Shown: positions 59,066 through 64,000 of the stretch, one piece after another
How positions within the stretch are numbered: the stretch's first letter is position 1
Layout of the letters: each line of letters opens with the position of its first letter
Assembly (NCBI GenBank): GCA_029204225.1
Contig: CM055103.1
Span: forward strand, 2,880,406 to 2,944,405
DNA length: 64,000 nt
Direction: 5' to 3'
Source of the DNA: Diphasiastrum complanatum
Taxonomy: Eukaryota; Streptophyta; Lycopodiopsida; Lycopodiales; Lycopodiaceae
Program-made: the position numbers and the translations under genes
The notes under the pieces: generated by a model
What the model saw: only the letters and a program-made list of their open reading frames with translations
What the model was told of the DNA's origin: nothing
Databases searched by the model: none

Positions 59066-60300
59066 TCATCCCACTCCTAATGTGTTACAAGACCCACTGC
59101 AACTCATATTGGACGATGTCGCTCCGCTTCCGCATTGGTGTCTTCGATCGGCACTTGGAAAAGTGTAGATCCTTGTTCGCTTACATAAAACCAAGTGCTT
59201 ATTGTTGCCAGTCTTTATCACAAAAATGTTTTTCACAAATTGCCACAATTGATCAGAATGTCTTATTGCTATAATGGTTGCCATTCTCAAAATTTGGAGA
59301 GCTCCCAGCAGCTTCACAACTTGCATGCTCGAGTGCTTCCCGCGTGTATTCTTTCTTACCACTGGTATCTGCCATTGACGGTTTCATCTCTGGTTCCTTG
59401 GTAGGTACTAATTTTTGGGAGGACTGTATCCTCCATATTGCTTCTGGGCATTTCCACAATTTTTCTCTCAGTCAAAGTTCTAGTCTTGTCGATGCTCTTT
59501 CATGATAGGTAGCACAAATCTTGGTTATCAGTCTTCAAGGGAACGGGCTCATTCACACATTGGTGGTAGAAACAGATTGGACGAATGGTTGGTGACGGCA
59601 AGGAAACATGATGAAGGCTTGGTGGCAGGGTGAAGGAACTGATAGTTCTACAGTTGCAGCCTTGGACCCTTGCAATGTCGAGCTTTGACCACCACTTGCT
59701 GGGTGAGGAGCTTGCTATATTTTGCAGGTTTACGGTTGTCTTCATCTTTCTTTTTCTGCAGCTCTTTCTTTCGATCCGTTACTTTTGGATCTCTTTGGGC
59801 TTCATAGGAGGGGATTCAACTATCATTGCTATAGAGAGTTTCTTTTGATCAACATTGATCTAACTCATCTGTTGCTTAAGTTTTGTCCTTTTCTGCTCAG
59901 CTTCTTTGCTTAATTTCTTATGTCTTCTAGCTGCTTCGTCTGCTTCTTAGATCTTCTTTTGATGATCAACCATTGTAGGTGGTAGTTGGTCTCCGCAAGA
60001 CATTTGCAATGACCTATTAGCTGTTTCAATAAGACTATAAAAAACTGGGGATTTCTCAGAAGAACATTGAACTGAAAATAAACAAACAGATAGGGTGGAG
60101 GTGGTGACATCGGTAGATGGTGTGGACGATAGGCGTGAGGATGGGCGCAGAAGTATGACAAGAGGCCGATTGAAAGAGACTGATTTTCCAATGCTTGTGT
60201 TTCTCTTTTCTGAAGGATCTTCGTCGTGACTAGAATACTTCTTCTGATTAAATCGCTTTGGATTGCCCATCTGTCTTCTTAGCCTTGTCATTTTCATATT
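59066..60300 (-). pseudogene. Long degenerate coding-like region, perhaps gag-like
   Basis: Read right to left on the minus strand, with few stops for its length: RRQMGNPKRFNQKKYSSHDE (60297-59947 frame), a Lys/Glu-rich part (EADEAARRHKKLSKEAEQKR), LPPSLHHVSLPSPTIRP, then KPSMADTSGKKEYTREALEH and HFSKCRSKTPMRKRSD. The frames change several times. Charged, low-complexity composition and the gag knuckles 1.1 kb further right suggest a gag or gag-pol linker of one old element. No domain was recognised. Confidence 0.3.
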
Positions 60301-61359
60301 TGACTTGTGACCTTGGTTGTCGATCTTGCTGATGTTGTTGTTGGCAGTGTAACTGCTTTAGTGGATCCAAGCAGATCCACTCTCTCCCCCCCAAAAAAAT
60401 TTGTTGGTTGGGATGTTGTTATTGGTAACTATTCATGCTCAAGGTTGGATCGGTGTGTTTAACACGTAGTTGAAACACGTTGAACATGTGACTGGACTAA
60501 AGATTGAATAAATTTTAACTAAATTTGTTTCGATCTTGTTGTAGTTGACTCAAAGATGAATATGACAAGGAGATGCAGGAATAAACTCGGACGTGATATG
60601 TCCTTTGCAGATTTGGTGGATGCGCAAAAATCCAAAACTCTGTATAAGGTGATTTGAAGATTGATAGATGAATGACAAGTTATTCTTGAGATACGCTACA
60701 TGATGTTTCCTGTTCAATGGCTATCCTTGATGAACTAAAAACAAATCTAGAAAAAGATATGCATTCAAAAGAAATTACCAAAATAAAAAAATTACAAAAA
60801 ATAAACAAGGAAGATACCGATGTTACAGAGAGTGAAGGCCGCAGAGCACTTGTCAAACAAAAAGTCATTCATCAACTTGCATAATTCACTTGGACAATTT
60901 CATGTTTTATTGATCTTGTAGAATAAGGAGATTTACTCTCACATGCCCTTTTAAAACAAGGCATGGTTGGTGATACTAAAATCTACCATCATTGATGGTA
61001 AGATATAGCTTGAGATGCATGTATGGTTGAGGTACTATGTCCTAATGACCTCTCTGAGCAAGAGATTCAGAACCGAATCTCTATCTGGATTTTTGAATCC
61101 TAGATTTATTGTGTATTGGCACATTGGAAACCTTATCAGCATGTGGAAAGACAAATAGATTTGAGGTTGCATAAGGGAAGAAGAACTGTCAATTCCCTAT
61201 GGAGGTTGCTCTTGGTTGGACATTGTAGCAGATGACGTAATATCGGTTTCACTTTCTTTCGACAAGGACTCATTTCATATTGTCTTTGTGCATTACGGAG
61301 CTGGTGAATTGCGTGGTAATGTAGAACTTTGCAAGAAACTTCTCGAGTGAGCAGCAGAT
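60301..61359. other. Unassigned, possibly the same old element
   Basis: Between two gag-like minus-strand stretches. No motif was recognised; the usual protease D-S/T-G could not be found. Confidence 0.25.
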
Positions 61360-61911
61360 TTAACTGTTGGGTGCTGGGTGCTCGTGTTGTGTTCTCGTGA
61401 GGATCCTATCGTGATTCATAACTGACGTGTCAGCAGGTAGGACTTTGTGGGGTTGTTTTGGGCAATCTTTGAAACTGTGTTTTTTGACACAGTTGGGACA
61501 TTCGACGTGGTACTTGGTCTTGACTGGACAATCAACCATGAAGTGGCTGGTTTCACCATAGACGAAACATCTGGTGGTCAATGGCCCTTGCGTAATGGCA
61601 TAGCCATCTTGTATGGCTAATGGTTCTGGACGTTCAGGTGGATATTCATGATAAGTCAAGGAATGTCCAGACTGTGATGGTTGTTCTGCATATTGTTGGA
61701 CTGTATGTGCTTGGATAGGCTAATATGTAGGACAAGCATCAGCAGGATGCATAGCCCGGCAGTGTGGGCACCATATTGGTTTTCGTTTATAAGGTACCTG
61801 TGCAGGGTTTGGCCGACCAGGCCTACTGCTTTGTACAGACTTCAGGGTAGTTTGAAACTCATTGGTGAGTTTCTCCATTTGTAGTTGATGTTGCTGATTA
61901 AGCAATTCCAA
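61360..61911 (-). pseudogene. Gag-like protein with Cys/His knuckles
   Basis: The minus frame 61720-61911 has a Gln-rich helix (MELLNQQHQLQMEKL) and a knuckle CPHCRAMHPADAC. After a stop, 61360-61659 has CFVYGETSHFMVDC (first pair damaged) and CPNCVKKHSFKDC. These are CCHC-like zinc knuckles of a retrotransposon gag. The first part resembles 15939-16196. It is a different family from the copia element that starts a few bases to the right. Confidence 0.55.
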
Positions 61912-61984
61912 CTATGATTTTCAACATCCTCCATATGAGCATTCCTATTTGTAGAGAGATAAATAGGAATTGTGAGAATCCCTT

Positions 61985-62498
61985 TGATTGCACTTTCACA
62001 TAAATTCCTATTCTTCCTCTCAGCCACTCCATTTTGTTGTGGGGTCCTTGGTGTTGTATACTCTCTCTTGGTTCCATGCTCATCACAAAAGGCCTTGAAC
62101 TTGGTAGATGTGTACTCTCCACCATTGTTACTCCTTAAGCACTTTATCCTTGTGGAAAATTGGTCCTCCCTTGCATTCTTGAACTTAACAAAGACATCAT
62201 ACATATCATCCTTGTTCTTTAGTAAGTAGATCCAACAAAATCTACTAAAATCATTAATGAAAGTTACATACATCTTAGCTCCACTATTGCTAATTGTGGT
62301 AATTCCATGAATATTCGAATGTACAATTTGAAAAGGCTTTGTAGATCTAGATGTATATTTAGCATAAGGTAGTCTATGTGACTTTGACAAAGCACAAGAC
62401 TCACAAACATGATTGATTCCACTTAAGGAACTTGGAAGGCCTATCACAACCTTCTTTCTAGCCATTACCTCCAATGACTTGAAGTTGAGGTGTCCCAT
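61985..62498 (-). pseudogene. Copia GAG_pre and integrase, unit 2
   Basis: Same segment as unit 1 but longer: it keeps CESCALSKSHR, reaches TPQQNGVAERKNRNLCESA (third catalytic residue Glu present), then switches into protease sequence. The second catalytic residue is again Asn. Confidence 0.8.
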
Positions 62499-62801
62499 CC
62501 TTCTATGCCAAACCTTTTGAATAGATATTTGCTCTTTTGCAACACATCCAACTTGGTTAGCAATAACTCAAGCATCTAGTTTGAACAACTTTTCTTGCCT
62601 TTTACCTTTTCCAGTAAGACATCCTTGATTTTGATCATACAAGCATCTCCATCAAACTCAACCTTGAGGCCTTTACGTAGCATTTGACTCACACTAAGAA
62701 AATTCTCGGTAATAGATGGAATAAACAAGACATCCTCCAAATGAGCATTCCTATTTGTAGAGAAATAAATAAGAATTGTGACAATCCCTTTGATTGCACT
62801 T

Positions 62802-63257
62802 TCACATAAATTCCTTTGATTGCACTTTACTCTTGGTCCCATGCTCATCACAAAAGTCCTTGAACTTGGTAGATATGTACTCTCTACCATTGTTACTCCT
62901 TAAGCACTTGATCCTTGTGGAAAATTGGTCCTCCCTTTCATTCTTGAACTTAACAAAGACATCATACACTTCATCCTTGCTCTTTAGTAAGTAGATCCAA
63001 CAAAATCTACTAAAATCATTAATGAAAGTTACATACATCTTAGCTCCACTATTGCTAATTGTAGTAATTCCATGAATATCCGAATGTACAATTTGAAAAG
63101 GCTTTGTAGATCTAGATGTATATCTAGCATAAGGTAGTCTATGTGACTTTGACAAAGCACAAGAAACATGATTGATTCCACTTAAGGAACTTGGAAGGCC
63201 TATCACAACCTTCTTTCTAGCCATTACCTCCAATGACTTGAAGTTGAGGTGTCCCAT
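62802..63257 (-). pseudogene. Copia GAG_pre and integrase, unit 1
   Basis: 151 codons: the zinc-binding part (first Cys pair partly lost: NHVSCALSKSHR), core with the first Asp (IVHSDIHG), and LRSNNGREYIS, where the second catalytic Asp is Asn. It breaks off after KAFCDEHG-like sequence (KDFCDEHGTK), 80 bp short of the Glu, at the duplication joint. Confidence 0.8.
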
Positions 63258-63326
63258 CCTTCTATGCCAAACCTTTTGAATAGATATTTGCTCTTTTGCA
63301 ACACATCCAACTTGGTTAGCAATAAC

Positions 63327-63965
63327 TCAAGCATCTAGTTTGAACACCTTTTCTTGTCTTTTACCTTTTCCAGTCAAGACATCCTTGATTTTGATCATAC
63401 AAGCATCTCCATCAAACTCAACCTTGAGGCCTTTACGTAGCATTTGACTCACACTAAGAAAATTCTCGGTAATAGATGGAATAAACAAGACATCCTCCAA
63501 ATGAGCATTCCTATTTGTAGAGAGATAAATAGGAATTGTGACAATCCCTTTGATTGCACATTCACCATCATTGGCCGTGTAGATCACCTTTTTGTCATCT
63601 TCATATGCCAACAAAGTAGTGAAGTACTCTTTGTGAAAAGTCATGTGTGAACTTGCTCTACTATCAATCCACCATGGATGAAGATCTCCGTCATTAGCAA
63701 ACATACATGAAGACATCACAAAAGCATCATCATTTGCATTTTGAACATCCAAACCATCTTCATCATGAGTAATATTACCTTGCTTGTCTCCTTGATTTCT
63801 CTTCTTCTTGTAGCACTCACTTGCAAAGTGTCCTTTGATGCCACAATAGAAGCACTTAAGCTTTGATCTATCTTTCATTTTGCCATTTGAAGAAGCCTCC
63901 CCTTGATCTTGCCCTTTAGACCATTTACTTATGCTTTTGCCTTTGAATTTGCCCTTGATGAACAT
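63327..63965 (-). pseudogene. Copia gag C-terminus and protease
   Basis: An open frame of 212 codons, running toward the right window edge. A basic Lys/Gly stretch precedes the CCHC knuckle, then an acidic linker and the protease core. The protease triplet reads Asp-Ser-Arg, so activity is doubtful. It ends at a stop near 63327 just after the protease, where intact copia elements would continue into GAG_pre. Confidence 0.75.
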
Positions 63966-64000
63966 AGCCTCCTCTCCATCTTGAGATGTTGATGAAGATT

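Larger units (their letters stand above)
61917..63965 (-). mobile_element. Copia gag/protease/integrase with head-to-tail duplications
   Basis: From the right: gag CCHC knuckle (CFYCGIKGHFASEC, about 63820), protease with WWIDSRASSHMT (Gly of the active triplet replaced by Arg), then AIKGIVTIPIYLSTNRNAHL, LFIPSITENFLSVSQML, GAG_pre (MGHLNFKSLEVMARKK) and integrase (IVHSDIHGITT, LRSNNGREYIS). At about 62.79 kb the integrase is joined back to IKGIVTILIYFSTNRNAHL, and the whole protease-end/GAG_pre/integrase segment is repeated. At about 61.985 kb it is joined a third time (CESAIKGILTIPIYL), then ends at about 61917. Both complete units carry the same stop after FKLDA-type sequence. Confidence 0.85.

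Overview
The window is nuclear DNA of a land plant with a repeat-rich genome. The evidence is two intron-containing genes of plant families (a TPR-like protein and a Golgi GT92 galactan synthase) set in dense Ty1/copia and Ty3/gypsy debris whose primer-binding sites match plant initiator tRNA-Met. Long pure (CT)n/(GA)n tracts and nested, broken LTR elements suggest a large genome such as a fern, lycophyte or gymnosperm, but the sequence does not prove which.

Layout. 1-9.1 kb: a minus-strand copia element (LTR, RNase H, RT, integrase, protease, gag) meets plus-strand copia pieces head-on. 9.1-13.4 kb: intergenic DNA, then the two-exon TPR-like gene (+). 13.9-17.1 kb: LTR and leader fragments, a gypsy integrase fragment, a gag-like fragment, and an LTR/PBS junction lying inside a 65-bp hairpin. 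17.6-21.1 kb: a CT tract, a gypsy RNase H fragment, and a deleted minus-strand copia element with its 5' LTR. 21-27 kb: two copies of a ~1-kb LTR (one a solo LTR with a 5-bp target duplication), a copia linker fragment and a CACTA transposase fragment. 27-37.3 kb: plus-strand LTR elements, including a degenerate copia RT/RNase H and two stretches of unrecognised ORFs that both end at a polypurine tract plus LTR start. 37.3-41.3 kb: a minus-strand copia element lacking its RT core, with a plus-strand copia element inserted in its integrase. That insert carries a tandem array of primer-binding sites and is cut off at a CT tract.

43.0-45.5 kb (-): the GALS-type galactan synthase, the best-supported gene here, with two exons. 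46-48.6 kb: tandemly repeated AT-rich DNA. 48.9-50.9 kb (-): a Ulp1-like cysteine protease gene or transposon remnant with a duplicated last exon. 51-55.4 kb: a 282-bp tandem repeat, a recurring CCGATATC-type motif, unrecognised coding-like stretches, and a duplicated hairpin unit. 56.6-64 kb: two long CT tracts, gag-like fragments, and a minus-strand copia element in which the protease-to-integrase segment is repeated head to tail.

The genes do not form an operon or pathway. The TPR-like gene and the galactan synthase are independent host genes about 30 kb apart. Nearly everything else is mobile DNA in various stages of decay, with stop codons, frameshifts, internal deletions and mutated catalytic residues; no element looks able to move on its own. 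No rRNA, tRNA gene, CRISPR array or bacterial-type operon was seen. Coordinates of repeats and splice sites were read by hand and can be off by a few bases.
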